A stretch of DNA of 64,000 nt from Paenibacillus timonensis (GCF_022427145.1 NZ_JAKSXN010000016.1:1-64000), one strand, 5' to 3'; shown: positions 26,519 through 34,506, counted from the first letter of the stretch. Notes: generated by a model from the sequence alone, not told the origin. Translations and numbers: made by a program.

Positions 26519-28195
26519 CTAAGGCATCAAGGTGAGATGTTCGGCGACCGGTCCCAACACCAAGGCCGGGAAAAACGTCAGGGCGCCGACGATAAGAATC
26601 GTGCCGACGAACACGCCCGCAAACAGGCCCGTATCCGTCCGAAACGTGCCGGCCGTCTCCGGTACCGGCTTTTTCGCCGCAATCGACCCCGCTACCGCAA
26701 GCAGCGTCACGATTGAGAAATAGCGGCCGAGAAACATCACGATGCCGGTGGCGATATTCCAGAAAGGCGTATTGTCGCCAAGCCCTTCAAAACCCGAACC
26801 GTTGTTGGCCGCCGACGACGTAAATTCGTACAACGCCTGCGTCAAGCCATGGAAACCGGGATTGGAGATCGTGTCCGGGTAGCTAACCAGAGCCAAAGCG
26901 GTCGGGGCCAAAATCAGCAGCGGATGAATCAGCAGCGTGACGGCGATCAGCTTGATCTCTCTGCCTTCCAGCTTCTTGCCGAGGAACTCCGGCGTCCGCC
27001 CTACCATCAGGCCCGACAGGAACACCGCGATCATCGCATACATCAAGACGTTCAGGAAACCGGCGCCCACGCCGCCGAAAACCGTATTCAGCATCATGTT
27101 GGAGATCGTCACCAAACCGCCGAGCGGCGTCAGCGTATCATGCATCGTGTTGACGGCCCCGGTTTCCGATGCCGTTGTCACGGTGGCATATAACGCGGAC
27201 TGGGCCATGCCGAAACGGACTTCCTTGCCCTCCATGCTGCCTTGGTCATGCTGGATTCCCATGGCGTTCAACGCCGGATTGCCGGCGCTTTCCGACGCCA
27301 GCGCGACGCCCAGCATCACGATAAACATCATCAGCATCGACACGAATAATACGCGACCCTGTTTGGTGTTTCCGACCATTTTCCCATAGGTGAAAGGAAG
27401 GGAGGTACCGAAAAACATCATCAGCAAAATTTGCAGCAGATTGCTGATTCCGCCCGGGTTTTCGAACGGATGGGCCGAGTTCACGCCGAAAAATCCGCCG
27501 CCGTTATTCCCGAGCTCCTTGATCGATAGGAACGAAGCGACCGGTCCCCGGGCAATATGCTGCTCCGCCCCCTCCAGGGTATGGGCTACCGCGGTCGGCT
27601 CGAGAGTTTGGGGAACTCCCGCAGCCACGAAAATCAAAGCCGTTACAAAAGCGATAGGCAGTAAAATCCGCGTAATCGAACGGATCAAATCGACGAAGAA
27701 GTTGCCGAGCGGCTTACCGGCCAGCCCGCGAATAAACGCGATGGCCGCAGCCAGCGCCGAGGCCGGCGCCGTAAACATCAGGAATACGATCGCGATCATC
27801 TGCGAAAGATAGGACAGGCCGCTTTCCCCGCTATAATGCTGCAAGTTCGTATTCGTCATAAAGCTGATCGCCGTATTGAAGGCCAGCGTTGGCTCCATGT
27901 TCGGCACTCCGCTTGGATTCAGCGGCAGGATACTCTGTACCCTGAAAATCAGATAAACGATCAATATCATCACCGCGTTGCTCAGCACGACGGATATGGC
28001 GTACTGTTTCCAGGTTTGATTTTCCTGGCGTATGCCGCTGATCTTGTAAATCACCTTTTCCAAAGGTCCAAACCATCGGTCCAGGCCGGTTGTGTTGTAA
28101 TCGAAAGCCTTCGCCATATACAAACCCGCCGGTTTGGCAATGAGAACGACAAGCCCCACCGTCACGATAATGGCGATCCAACTATAGATAGTCAC
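26519..28195 (-). CDS. kdpA: Potassium-transporting ATPase KdpA subunit
   Basis: A 558-residue, ten-helix K+-translocating subunit of the channel-like superfamily. The four pore-loop regions are recognisable, for example NTNLQHYSGES, GNNGGGFFGVNSAHPFENP and SSAANNGSGFEGLG. The start codon is GTG with GGAGGGATAAG upstream, 26 nt after kdpF. Together with KdpB it forms the high-affinity K+ importer. Confidence 0.98.
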   Translation of the reverse strand: MTIYSWIAIIVTVGLVVLIAKPAGLYMAKAFDYNTTGLDRWFGPLEKVIYKISGIRQENQTWKQYAISVVLSNAVMILIVYLIFRVQSILPLNPSGVPNMEPTLAFNTAISFMTNTNLQHYSGESGLSYLSQMIAIVFLMFTAPASALAAAIAFIRGLAGKPLGNFFVDLIRSITRILLPIAFVTALIFVAAGVPQTLEPTAVAHTLEGAEQHIARGPVASFLSIKELGNNGGGFFGVNSAHPFENPGGISNLLQILLMMFFGTSLPFTYGKMVGNTKQGRVLFVSMLMMFIVMLGVALASESAGNPALNAMGIQHDQGSMEGKEVRFGMAQSALYATVTTASETGAVNTMHDTLTPLGGLVTISNMMLNTVFGGVGAGFLNVLMYAMIAVFLSGLMVGRTPEFLGKKLEGREIKLIAVTLLIHPLLILAPTALALVSYPDTISNPGFHGLTQALYEFTSSAANNGSGFEGLGDNTPFWNIATGIVMFLGRYFSIVTLLAVAGSIAAKKPVPETAGTFRTDTGLFAGVFVGTILIVGALTFFPALVLGPVAEHLTLMP

Positions 28196-28221
28196 GTCTT
28201 ATCCCTCCGAACGACAAATAT

Positions 28222-28302
28222 TTAGAACTTTTCCGGATGAAGCAGCGCATAACCCAAGTAAACGAACATCGCGGCAAGGATGATGCCCAGTACCCACATC
28301 AT
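28222..28302 (-). CDS. kdpF: KdpF small subunit
   Basis: A 26-residue single-helix protein beginning MMWVLGIILAAMFVYLGYAL and ending in a short polar tail with HPEKF. This is the standard KdpF pattern, a lipid-like stabiliser of the Kdp complex. Its ATG overlaps the stop codon of the upstream 35-residue gene (ATGA), so translation is coupled. kdpA follows 26 nt later. Confidence 0.9.
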   Translation of the reverse strand: MMWVLGIILAAMFVYLGYALLHPEKF

Positions 28303-28406
28303 CGCATCTCACTACCTTCCGAAGTCGCTTTGGAAGCCCACGAAACAAGGCCGACCATCATCAAGGTCATGAGGATCAAAATGCCCAACATATAAATATC
28401 CGTCAT
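28299..28406 (-). CDS. Uncharacterised 35-residue membrane peptide in the kdp operon
   Basis: A 35-residue protein (starts MTDIYMLGILILMTLMMVGL) with one hydrophobic helix at about residues 4-24 and a polar tail ending in SEGSEMR. AAAGGAGGGG precedes the ATG. Its start overlaps the stop of the upstream 141-residue gene, and its stop overlaps the kdpF start, both as ATGA. The tight coupling and strong ribosome site make it a real gene. It resembles KdpF in size and topology, so it may be an extra small subunit; this is inference. I do not recognise a named family. Confidence 0.75.
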   Translation of the reverse strand: MTDIYMLGILILMTLMMVGLVSWASKATSEGSEMR

Positions 28407-28828
28407 TGTCCGTATGCCCCTCCTTTGTTCTCTTTTTGCAAAATAAACGAGACGTCTTTCCCTTTCGTATAAATTACGTAGTTCGCTCCGAGCCCTTTGT
28501 AGACCGCACCGGGGTTCATCCTTTGCGTAATGATGTAGATCGGACTTCTCGTCCACGGGCGGCAGAATTGCAAATACCGGCAAGTCAAAGTCAACGATTC
28601 CTCGAAAATATACACGGGCCCGATGGGGATTTCTGGAACGATTTGATTTTTGCGCTTTGTAGTATCCACCAGAACAACATGCTCTATTCCCCGCTCCGTA
28701 GCTTCTTTGCGGCTTTTGGAATTATTGACCATTAGCGCAAACGGGATGCCGCGGATTTTCATCGTTCGGATAAACTCGACAGCCAAGGCATTCGGGGCCG
28801 TCACAAGCGCATATTCGAGCTTGCACAT
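28403..28828 (-). CDS. First gene of the kdp operon: RCK_N/TrkA-N-like protein
   Basis: A 141-residue soluble protein not belonging to canonical kdp. Its order of predicted strands and helices follows an RCK_N (TrkA-N) Rossmann domain. EYALVTAPNALAVEFIRTM would be strand 1/helix A, followed by an ERGIEHVVLVDTT strand, then GPVYIFEESLTLTCRYL and PIYIITQRMNPGAVYKGLGA, which parallels the RCK ending about residue position and location of a diverged unit. The glycine-rich GxGxxG loop is replaced by TAPNA, so normal NAD or ATP binding is doubtful. AGGAGGAAAG precedes the ATG and the gene overlaps the next as ATGA. A role in K+ transport control is inferred from context and this weak similarity. 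Confidence 0.7.
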   Translation of the reverse strand: MCKLEYALVTAPNALAVEFIRTMKIRGIPFALMVNNSKSRKEATERGIEHVVLVDTTKRKNQIVPEIPIGPVYIFEESLTLTCRYLQFCRPWTRSPIYIITQRMNPGAVYKGLGANYVIYTKGKDVSFILQKENKGGAYGQ

Positions 28829-28866
28829 GTCTTTTCTTTCCTCCTGAAATCACTGAATTCGGCATC

Positions 28867-28906
28867 AAAAAAGAAGCCTTGGGAAGAGGGAATCTTCGCG
28901 GGCTTC
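28867..28906 (-). terminator. Terminator of the proximal c-di-AMP riboswitch
   Basis: On the minus strand GAAGCC (28906-28901) pairs with GGCTTC (28878-28873) and is followed by TTTTTT. Shorter inner pairing (CGAAG with CTTC) may extend the hairpin. It lies between the proximal riboswitch and the first kdp-operon gene, as expected for a transcriptional off-switch. Confidence 0.75.
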
Positions 28907-28931
28907 CGGCATGTGCTGCTATGGGAATCGC

Positions 28932-29095
28932 GCTATAAGGTTTCCTCTCTCGTTGCACTTACGAGGTTAGCTGCCGGGCTCGGGCGCGAGAGACGCCCTA
29001 CCTCGCGATACGCAAGCATCGCCAGGATTCGCCCCATAGGCGGTAAGCGCGACCTGCGCTCCGCCCGAATGGGTCCCCCGTTCCTTGAAAGTCAA
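28932..29095 (-). ncRNA. c-di-AMP riboswitch (ydaO/yuaA), proximal copy
   Basis: Read on the minus strand it contains the conserved blocks of the ydaO/yuaA class: GGGGGACCCA (about 29079-29070), GGGGCGAATCC, GGTAGGGCG and GGCAGCTAACCTCGTAAG (around 28972-28955), then GAGAGAGG. The class binds c-di-AMP and turns transcription off. In Bacillus thuringiensis a riboswitch of this class controls kdp. This copy is followed by its own terminator and then the operon. Confidence 0.93.
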
Positions 29096-29186
29096 GGACT
29101 CAGTGTAGATCATGTTTATTTTTTGTTAATTTTCTACTTCTTTGTTAATGTAAGCAATCTGAAATCTTTCATTAAAGGGCATAATA

Positions 29187-29212
29187 AAACCACAGAGGAT
29201 TCCCTGTGGTTT
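29187..29212 (-). terminator. Terminator of the distal c-di-AMP riboswitch
   Basis: AAACCACAG (minus strand, 29212-29204) pairs with CTGTGGTTT (29195-29187) and is followed by TATTAT. It lies between the two riboswitch copies, so each aptamer has its own expression platform. Confidence 0.8.
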
Positions 29213-29221
29213 GCAAGATTA

Positions 29222-29392
29222 CAAGCCATCATCCTCTCTCCTTACGCTGACGAGGTTAGCTGTCGGATTCGGGCGGTGAGAGTCGCCCTACCCTTGCGGC
29301 AAGCACTGCTGCCGCAAGGGATTCACCCCGGACCGTTCCGCCGACTCTCACATCGGCACCGGTCATTTGGGTCCCCCGTTTTCCTGATCGGA
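29222..29392 (-). ncRNA. c-di-AMP riboswitch (ydaO/yuaA), distal copy
   Basis: This is a second complete aptamer upstream of the first on the minus strand. It has GGGGGACCCA (near 29377), GGGGTGAATCCC, GGTAGGGCG, CCGACAGCTAACCTCGT (about 29266-29250) and GAGAGAGG. The variable helices differ in sequence from the proximal copy, so it is not a recent identical duplication. It is the first sensor met by RNA polymerase. Confidence 0.93.
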
Positions 29393-29410
29393 AATTAAGC
29401 GATACAGAAT

Positions 29411-29439
29411 GTTATATTGGATTCATTTCATGAGACGAA
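29411..29439 (-). promoter_or_regulatory. Candidate promoter of the kdp operon
   Basis: On the minus strand, TTCGTC (29439-29434) and TATAAC (29416-29411) are separated by 17 nt, placing transcription start just before the distal riboswitch. The -35 match is modest. Confidence 0.4.
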
Positions 29440-29676
29440 TATTACGCTTCCGGCAAATCTTTGTAAAGCAAGGCCGAATGCAAAAAAGATAGGAAAAACA
29501 AATTATTTTCGGCATTTTTAGCGTTTTCAGGGGACAAAAGAAGCCTTTCTCGACGATTTGCTCCTCCGCAGACCCTTACTTGAAGGTTGGGCTAAGGCTT
29601 GTCGTTCGGACGATTCTTTGCTACGATTTGGCGCAGGAATGAGTTATCAGAACATGACCGCTGAGGAGGAACAATC
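29440..29676. other. Divergent intergenic region without a gene
   Basis: It separates the kdp leader from the MBL-fold gene. It should hold the promoter of the MBL-fold gene, but I see no convincing -35/-10 pair. A GAGGAGG ribosome site immediately precedes the ATG at 29677. No open frame looks coding. Confidence 0.4.
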
Positions 29677-30357
29677 ATGGAGCAAAGAACTGTAGCGGGG
29701 ATCCTGCCGCTGCCGCTAAACCTGAACTTGCCGAATGGGAACCAGATGCCGGTCCATGCGGCGTTGTTATGGGGTACCGATCATCTCGTCCTCGTCGATA
29801 CCGGAGTTCCCGGTCAATTGGACGTGATCCGCGAAGGGCTGGAGCAAGCGGGGTTCTCCCTGGAACAGCTGACGCACGTGATCATCACGCATCAGGACAG
29901 GGATCATATTGGAAGCTTGCCGGAACTGATCCGGGCGAAAGCGGGGAAGTTGGACGTGTTGGCCCACGAAACGGGGATTCCTTACCTGGCCGGCGAAATC
30001 CCGCTGATCAAGAGCGGAATTACCGCCGAACCGGTCAAGGTGGATCGGGCGCTTCGCGACGGCGACGAGCTGCCGTTTGGCGGGGGATTGCTGGTGATGT
30101 ACACCCCCGGACACACGCCCGACCATATCAGCTTGTATCATCCTTCCAGCAAAACGTTGATCAGCGGGGACGCGCTCGTCTCGAGCGGCGGGACGGTTCA
30201 GCCGCCCGAAGCGAAGTTCACGCCGGATTACGCCCTGGCTCTTCAGTCGGTTGAAAAATTGGCCGCCCTGGATGTGGAAACGGTAATTACCTACCATGGC
30301 GGCGTATGTACCGGGCCGGTCAAAGAACGGCTGAAAGAGATCGCGGCAGGAAAATAG
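29677..30357 (+). CDS. Metallo-beta-lactamase-fold hydrolase
   Basis: A 226-residue MBL-fold enzyme. The zinc motif THQDRDHIG (HxDxDH variant) lies at about residues 70-78, preceded by LVDTG. Downstream ligands appear in TPGHTPDHIS, SGDAL and the terminal YHGG. Single-domain members hydrolyse lactones, thioesters or similar bonds; no substrate can be named. GAGGAGG precedes the ATG. It is a single-gene unit, divergent from kdp and convergent with the next cluster. Confidence 0.9.
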   Translation: MEQRTVAGILPLPLNLNLPNGNQMPVHAALLWGTDHLVLVDTGVPGQLDVIREGLEQAGFSLEQLTHVIITHQDRDHIGSLPELIRAKAGKLDVLAHETGIPYLAGEIPLIKSGITAEPVKVDRALRDGDELPFGGGLLVMYTPGHTPDHISLYHPSSKTLISGDALVSSGGTVQPPEAKFTPDYALALQSVEKLAALDVETVITYHGGVCTGPVKERLKEIAAGK

Positions 30358-30373
30358 GCGAGCCGTTGTTCCG

Positions 30374-31159
30374 TTAAATATCACCCACTGGCGTAAAGCC
30401 GTTCAGCCAGTTCAATTCGCTGTCTTCCAGGAAACGCGACGGCCAGCTTCGTCCGTCCTCGCCCCAATCGGCGAACGTGCGGACCGACTGGTAAAACGCT
30501 TCGATATGCTCGGCCGCGGGTTCTTGCAGCATCCGTTCGATCAAATGCAGGAGGCCTTCGGGCCGATGCGGCGCTTTTTCCAGGACGTTAAGAAACCATT
30601 TGTGGTAAGGATAGAGCATTTCATTATGCGCTAGGATCAATCTTCCGCCGAACAAAACCAAGTTATTGACGGCATGCCGCAGCAGGTAGAGGTTGTCGTG
30701 CTTGAAGGCTTCGGCGGAATACCATTTCCACGCTTCAAGCTGGGCCAGGAAACGGGCGATATTCTCCCGCTTTCGTTCTGCCGGGTACCGGACGATACTC
30801 GCCAGCAGATCTTCCAATCCTGCGATTTTCGAAAAGATAAGGATCGCCCCTTCGAACGCAAAACGGGCCGGCTCGCTCCCTTTCTCGGCCACCTGCTTCA
30901 TAAACCCGCAAGAGATATATTTCCCGTCCACGTAACCGGACTCATAGTCCGTCGATTCATTCTCCCAATACGTCGTCTCTCCCGTGTTTACTCGACGGGC
31001 ATAGTCCTCTTCGGACACCACGATCATTACGTCTACATCCGAGGACGGTTTAGCGAATCCGTGGGCAATCGAACCGGAAACCAGCAAGGCCAATATGTCC
31101 TCCCGGGCTGCCAGCTTGGCCTTTAATTTCTCGATCGACTCGGCATGATGTGCGTACAT
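30374..31159 (-). CDS. Nucleotidyltransferase-domain protein
   Basis: A 261-residue protein with a minimal Pol-beta-type nucleotidyltransferase motif near the N terminus: VSGSIAHGFAKPSSDVDVMIV (GS plus DxD). It is followed by an all-helical C-terminal half (about 120-255). I start at the ATG preceded by GGGGAGAAAGGAA rather than nine codons upstream. Relatives include antibiotic adenylyltransferases and uncharacterised proteins; the acceptor is unknown. It is the last gene of a minus-strand string starting with the GH43 gene. Confidence 0.85.
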   Translation of the reverse strand: MYAHHAESIEKLKAKLAAREDILALLVSGSIAHGFAKPSSDVDVMIVVSEEDYARRVNTGETTYWENESTDYESGYVDGKYISCGFMKQVAEKGSEPARFAFEGAILIFSKIAGLEDLLASIVRYPAERKRENIARFLAQLEAWKWYSAEAFKHDNLYLLRHAVNNLVLFGGRLILAHNEMLYPYHKWFLNVLEKAPHRPEGLLHLIERMLQEPAAEHIEAFYQSVRTFADWGEDGRSWPSRFLEDSELNWLNGFTPVGDI

Positions 31160-31204
31160 TTCCTTTCTCCCCTTCCTTGGATACAAAAACAGTCGTGCAT
31201 CCCT

Positions 31205-31540
31205 TCAAGCCAACACCCGGTCCCCCCGCGTATTCGGGCGGGAAATGACGAGAAATTCTACCGGGTCGGCTGACCGGTTCATGGCCTGGTGCGGAATATT
31301 CGACGGGATCTCGATCCCTTCTTGCGGATGAAGCTCGTGTTCGGTCCCGTCCAATTCGATATGCAGGCAGCCGGACAAAACGAAGAAAAACTGCTCCGCC
31401 TTTTCGTGAAAATGCCGGACTTCCCGGCTATCCGGAGGCATTTTCTCATGAATAATGCTGCATTCCTCCCGGTCCACCAACCGCCAGCCATCGCAATTCC
31501 CGCCCCAAACATAATGCTCCGCGTTCTGTTTGCTGATCAT
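31205..31540 (-). CDS. Cupin-domain protein
   Basis: A 111-residue single cupin. The first motif (HFHEKAEQFFFVLSG) supplies metal-ligand histidines and Glu, and the second is PSNIPHQAMNRS. Its ATG overlaps the DUF4269 stop codon as ATGA, with GAAAGG upstream, so it is translationally coupled. Small cupins of this type may bind a metal and a small ligand; the function is unknown. Confidence 0.88.
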   Translation of the reverse strand: MISKQNAEHYVWGGNCDGWRLVDREECSIIHEKMPPDSREVRHFHEKAEQFFFVLSGCLHIELDGTEHELHPQEGIEIPSNIPHQAMNRSADPVEFLVISRPNTRGDRVLA

Positions 31541-32115
31541 TTCGTTCTGATCCTTTCTTCCATAAATTGGCGCAACCGCGCATCCTCCCAATCGTACATG
31601 GCCAGCAGCGCCTCATAAGGGTCACCGTCGATTCGAAAAAACTCTCCGAAAGCCGGTTCCGTCTTCAGCCCTCCTGCCTTTAGCTTACGGATGGCGTCGC
31701 GGGTTCCGGCCCCTCCCATCTCCAGCATCCGATGCTCGATCACCATATGCCTGTAGGCGTTTTGCGCCGTTACCGGCACGGGCTGGCCAAACACCTCGAA
31801 CGCCAAGCCGCGATGCGTAAAATTCGCGACCGTACGCAGGAGGCCGCCAACGGTTTTGCTGGAGCAGGCGTAATCCCGGCATGCCCCGAAATAGAGCTGC
31901 AGCTCCTGCTCAAACCGCTTGGCGTCATAAACCTCGCAGATGAGATCCAAGTCGCTTTCGGGCACATCGATCTCCAGCGGAATCGTTCCGACCAAGACCG
32001 GATGGTAGAAGGCCAGCCTGTCGGCAACCTGCAGCTCCGTTAGCGCCTCGTAAGCCTGGCGTTGACGCGCATTGCCTTGTTGCAAATAAGCCAGGTCGAA
32101 GAAGTTGATCGTCAT
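31537..32115 (-). CDS. DUF4269 (nucleotidyltransferase-like) protein
   Basis: A 192-residue protein with the DUF4269 pattern: VLVGTIPLEIDVPESDLDLICE (a GT-x-PL-x-ID-x-P-x-SDLDL motif similar to a Pol-beta nucleotidyltransferase core), then RLRQFMEERI near the end. It overlaps both neighbours by 4 nt (ATGA), so methyltransferase, DUF4269 and cupin form one coupled unit. The reaction is unknown. Confidence 0.88.
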   Translation of the reverse strand: MTINFFDLAYLQQGNARQRQAYEALTELQVADRLAFYHPVLVGTIPLEIDVPESDLDLICEVYDAKRFEQELQLYFGACRDYACSSKTVGGLLRTVANFTHRGLAFEVFGQPVPVTAQNAYRHMVIEHRMLEMGGAGTRDAIRKLKAGGLKTEPAFGEFFRIDGDPYEALLAMYDWEDARLRQFMEERIRTK

Positions 32116-32735
32116 GATCTTGCCTCCTGTGCACTTCCGGGTTTCGCCCGAAGCAACTGGACCATATCCATCCAGTAGCTTTCCGCCTCGATGACGTGGA
32201 GTCCGGCCTGTTCGGCCAATTGCCGGATCTCCCGCGTTTGATGACAGCCATAAGCCCGGTATAACAGGGGATCCAGCGATTTTTGCAGCGCGGCGACCAG
32301 CCGACGGGAACTGATCCCATGCTCCAGCAGCAGAATTTCACCCTCCGGCTTGCACCAGCGACGAAGTTTCCTCATCAGCTCCAGCGGCCGCTCATAGCTG
32401 CAAAACGAAAGCGTGGAAACCACCGTATCGAACGAATGATCGGCAAAATCCGCATTTTCCATGTCCGTGCAGACGAATTCCGCGTTCACATGCAAGTGCG
32501 TTGCCCGGCGCTGAGCTCTCTCCAGCATGGCCGGACTGAAATCAACCGCCGTGACGTGCACGCCCAACGGGTAGTAAGGGAAGTTCGCCCCCGCCCCGAC
32601 AGCGAGCTCCAGAACATGTCCCCGGGCATGGCTCAGCAGTTGCTGACGCCACCGGCTTTGGGCTGGATTTTCCGTACGGCGATCATATTGATTGGCCTGC
32701 TTGTCAAAGATGCGAACCAACTTCTGCTTATCCAC
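32112..32735 (-). CDS. Class I SAM-dependent methyltransferase (UbiE/Coq5-like)
   Basis: A 207-residue methyltransferase. The SAM-binding motif I is VLELAVGAGANFPYY, motif II is VTAVDFSPAMLE, and DFADHSFDTVVSTLSFCS follows. A GEILLLEHG segment closes the fold. The start is GTG after GGAGGG. It lies 11 nt after a DinB gene and overlaps DUF4269. The substrate is unknown; menaquinone methylation is unlikely because isoprenoid-quinone specificity motifs are not evident. Confidence 0.9.
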   Translation of the reverse strand: MDKQKLVRIFDKQANQYDRRTENPAQSRWRQQLLSHARGHVLELAVGAGANFPYYPLGVHVTAVDFSPAMLERAQRRATHLHVNAEFVCTDMENADFADHSFDTVVSTLSFCSYERPLELMRKLRRWCKPEGEILLLEHGISSRRLVAALQKSLDPLLYRAYGCHQTREIRQLAEQAGLHVIEAESYWMDMVQLLRAKPGSAQEARS

Positions 32736-32746
32736 CCAATCCCTCC

Positions 32747-33451
32747 TTAACCTTGCTTTTGGAGCCGTTGCTTGATGCGAATCGCCTTGTTCAAGTGCAG
32801 GAAATTATGCCGGGTCGCCGGCATCAGAATCAATCCGGCCAACGTCTTCTTACTCCAATACTCCAGCAGCCATTCGGCTTCCGGCTTCACCGCACTTTGG
32901 GTACGAAGCCTTTCGATTCCCGCCCCCGGCACTTTGCGCTTCATATCCGCGGGCTCCATGCTGCGGACGATCTCCCGGGTGCGCCGGCCTACTTCGATCC
33001 GATAGCCGAGCAAGGCTTCAATGTCGATTCCGGCACTCAGCTCGGCCGCTTCCTCCTCTGTCATGCCGTTTCCCGTATGGGTGCAAGCGAGTCCCATCTT
33101 GGCCAGCCAATCTCCCTCCTCAAAAATCTGCTCACGCCCTGCAATCAGCACGTTCATCGTCATGTCCTCTATGCGGGCGATATGCCATAAATGCCAAAGA
33201 ATCGAGTTTTTCGTGTCAGGCGCCTTTACGGGATACTGACGAAGCGTCTCCTCCCTGATCCCATCCAGCAGTTCGTCTTCCAGCGTATTCAACTTGTTGG
33301 CCGAACCCGCGTCCGCCATCTTCGAGACATACAACCAGGCATGCTGGCTGAGAAACAACTCCACCGCTTGCTCATGCCCTTTTGGATTCTGCAAAAGAGC
33401 GGTTAACCGCTGATGATTGGCATTCCACAGCTTTCTTTCCGTCAACTGCAT
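32747..33451 (-). CDS. DinB-superfamily protein
   Basis: A 234-residue DinB-like protein. LWHLWHIARIEDMTMNVL holds the helix-2 metal region, with a later conserved helix (RHNFLHLNKAIRIK) containing the C-terminal histidines. I start at the ATG preceded by GGGGGG, 29 nt after the GH43 stop. Longer than the other two DinB proteins here. Function unknown beyond the fold. Confidence 0.8.
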   Translation of the reverse strand: MQLTERKLWNANHQRLTALLQNPKGHEQAVELFLSQHAWLYVSKMADAGSANKLNTLEDELLDGIREETLRQYPVKAPDTKNSILWHLWHIARIEDMTMNVLIAGREQIFEEGDWLAKMGLACTHTGNGMTEEEAAELSAGIDIEALLGYRIEVGRRTREIVRSMEPADMKRKVPGAGIERLRTQSAVKPEAEWLLEYWSKKTLAGLILMPATRHNFLHLNKAIRIKQRLQKQG

Positions 33452-33479
33452 CGTGATCCCCCCTTTCCCGTTATTGCGG

Positions 33480-34409
33480 CTAGCGCCGCAGCGGTCTGGC
33501 CGCCACTCCTTCATGGGTCATCTGCACCGGCTGAATTCGCCCGTCCTCTTCAAACCACATCCGGTCCATGCAAACCACGCGATGATTCGCATCCGTTTCG
33601 CTGAGCGGCCGGCGATGGTAAACGATGTACCATTCGTCGCTGTCCGGAATTTGCAGGAATCCATGGTGGCCGGCACCGGTGGCGATTTCCGGATCCTGCT
33701 GCAGAATCTTCCCCACTCTCTTGAACGGTCCGACCGGCGAATCGGACATGGCGTAGGCCACGGAATAATCCGGCCCGGTCCAGCCCCCTTCGGACCACAT
33801 GAAATAGTAGACGCCGTTCCGTTTGAACATGCAAGGCCCTTCGATATAATGATCCGGGGTGATCTCCTTAAACGGGGTTCCGTCCTCGAACGTGTCCAAA
33901 TGAACCAGATCCTCGGCCAACTTCGCCACATTGCAATGCCCCCAGCCCCCGTAGTACAGATAAGCGCTCCCGTCATCATCGAGAAACACATGGGGATCGA
34001 TGGGCTGCGCGCCATAATGAAACCGGTCGATCAACGGCTTGCCGATCGCGTCCCGAAACGGTCCCTCCGGACGTTCGGCAACGGCCACGCCGATCCCGCC
34101 AAGCTCATCGTCGTGTTGTATATCGTTCGCGGCAAAGTAATAATAATAGGTTCCGTTTCGTTCGATCGGGGACGGAGCCCATAACGCCCGCCTCGCCCAT
34201 GCGATGTCTTCCATCTTCAGGATGCGCTCTGCCTTCGTCCACTCCGTCAAATCCGTGGAATAGAAGGCATCGAATTGCGTCTGCATATCGTATGGGGCTG
34301 AATACGTCGGGTAAATCCAGTACCGATCCTGAAAAATCCTCGCTTCCGGGTCCGCATACCAGCCCGGAAATAACGGATTGCCCGATTGGTTGATCCGCTT
34401 TTCGCTCAT
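33480..34409 (-). CDS. Glycoside hydrolase family 43 enzyme
   Basis: A 309-residue five-bladed beta-propeller glycosidase without a signal peptide, so probably intracellular. The catalytic triad regions are visible: WYADPE (base Asp), PIDPHVF (Asp that tunes pKa) and YIEGPC (acid Glu). Typical activities are beta-xylosidase and alpha-L-arabinofuranosidase. It lies just downstream of a sugar ABC importer on the same strand, so it may process the imported oligosaccharide, although a terminator separates them. AAGGAGG precedes the ATG. Confidence 0.9.
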   Translation of the reverse strand: MSEKRINQSGNPLFPGWYADPEARIFQDRYWIYPTYSAPYDMQTQFDAFYSTDLTEWTKAERILKMEDIAWARRALWAPSPIERNGTYYYYFAANDIQHDDELGGIGVAVAERPEGPFRDAIGKPLIDRFHYGAQPIDPHVFLDDDGSAYLYYGGWGHCNVAKLAEDLVHLDTFEDGTPFKEITPDHYIEGPCMFKRNGVYYFMWSEGGWTGPDYSVAYAMSDSPVGPFKRVGKILQQDPEIATGAGHHGFLQIPDSDEWYIVYHRRPLSETDANHRVVCMDRMWFEEDGRIQPVQMTHEGVAARPLRR

Positions 34410-34506
34410 GGGGTTCCTCCTTCTCCTTATGGCATCAGCGCATATCTAATGCTTTATTCTCCGCCGCGGGCATCCATACCTGCATCAGGCCCGGTTATTC
34501 CGATGA

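Noticed and set aside
28867-29392. tRNA or T-box in the long gap before kdp
   Set aside because: The conserved blocks match the ydaO/yuaA class in both copies; no tRNA acceptor/TPsiC pattern or T-box TGGNACCGCG motif was seen.
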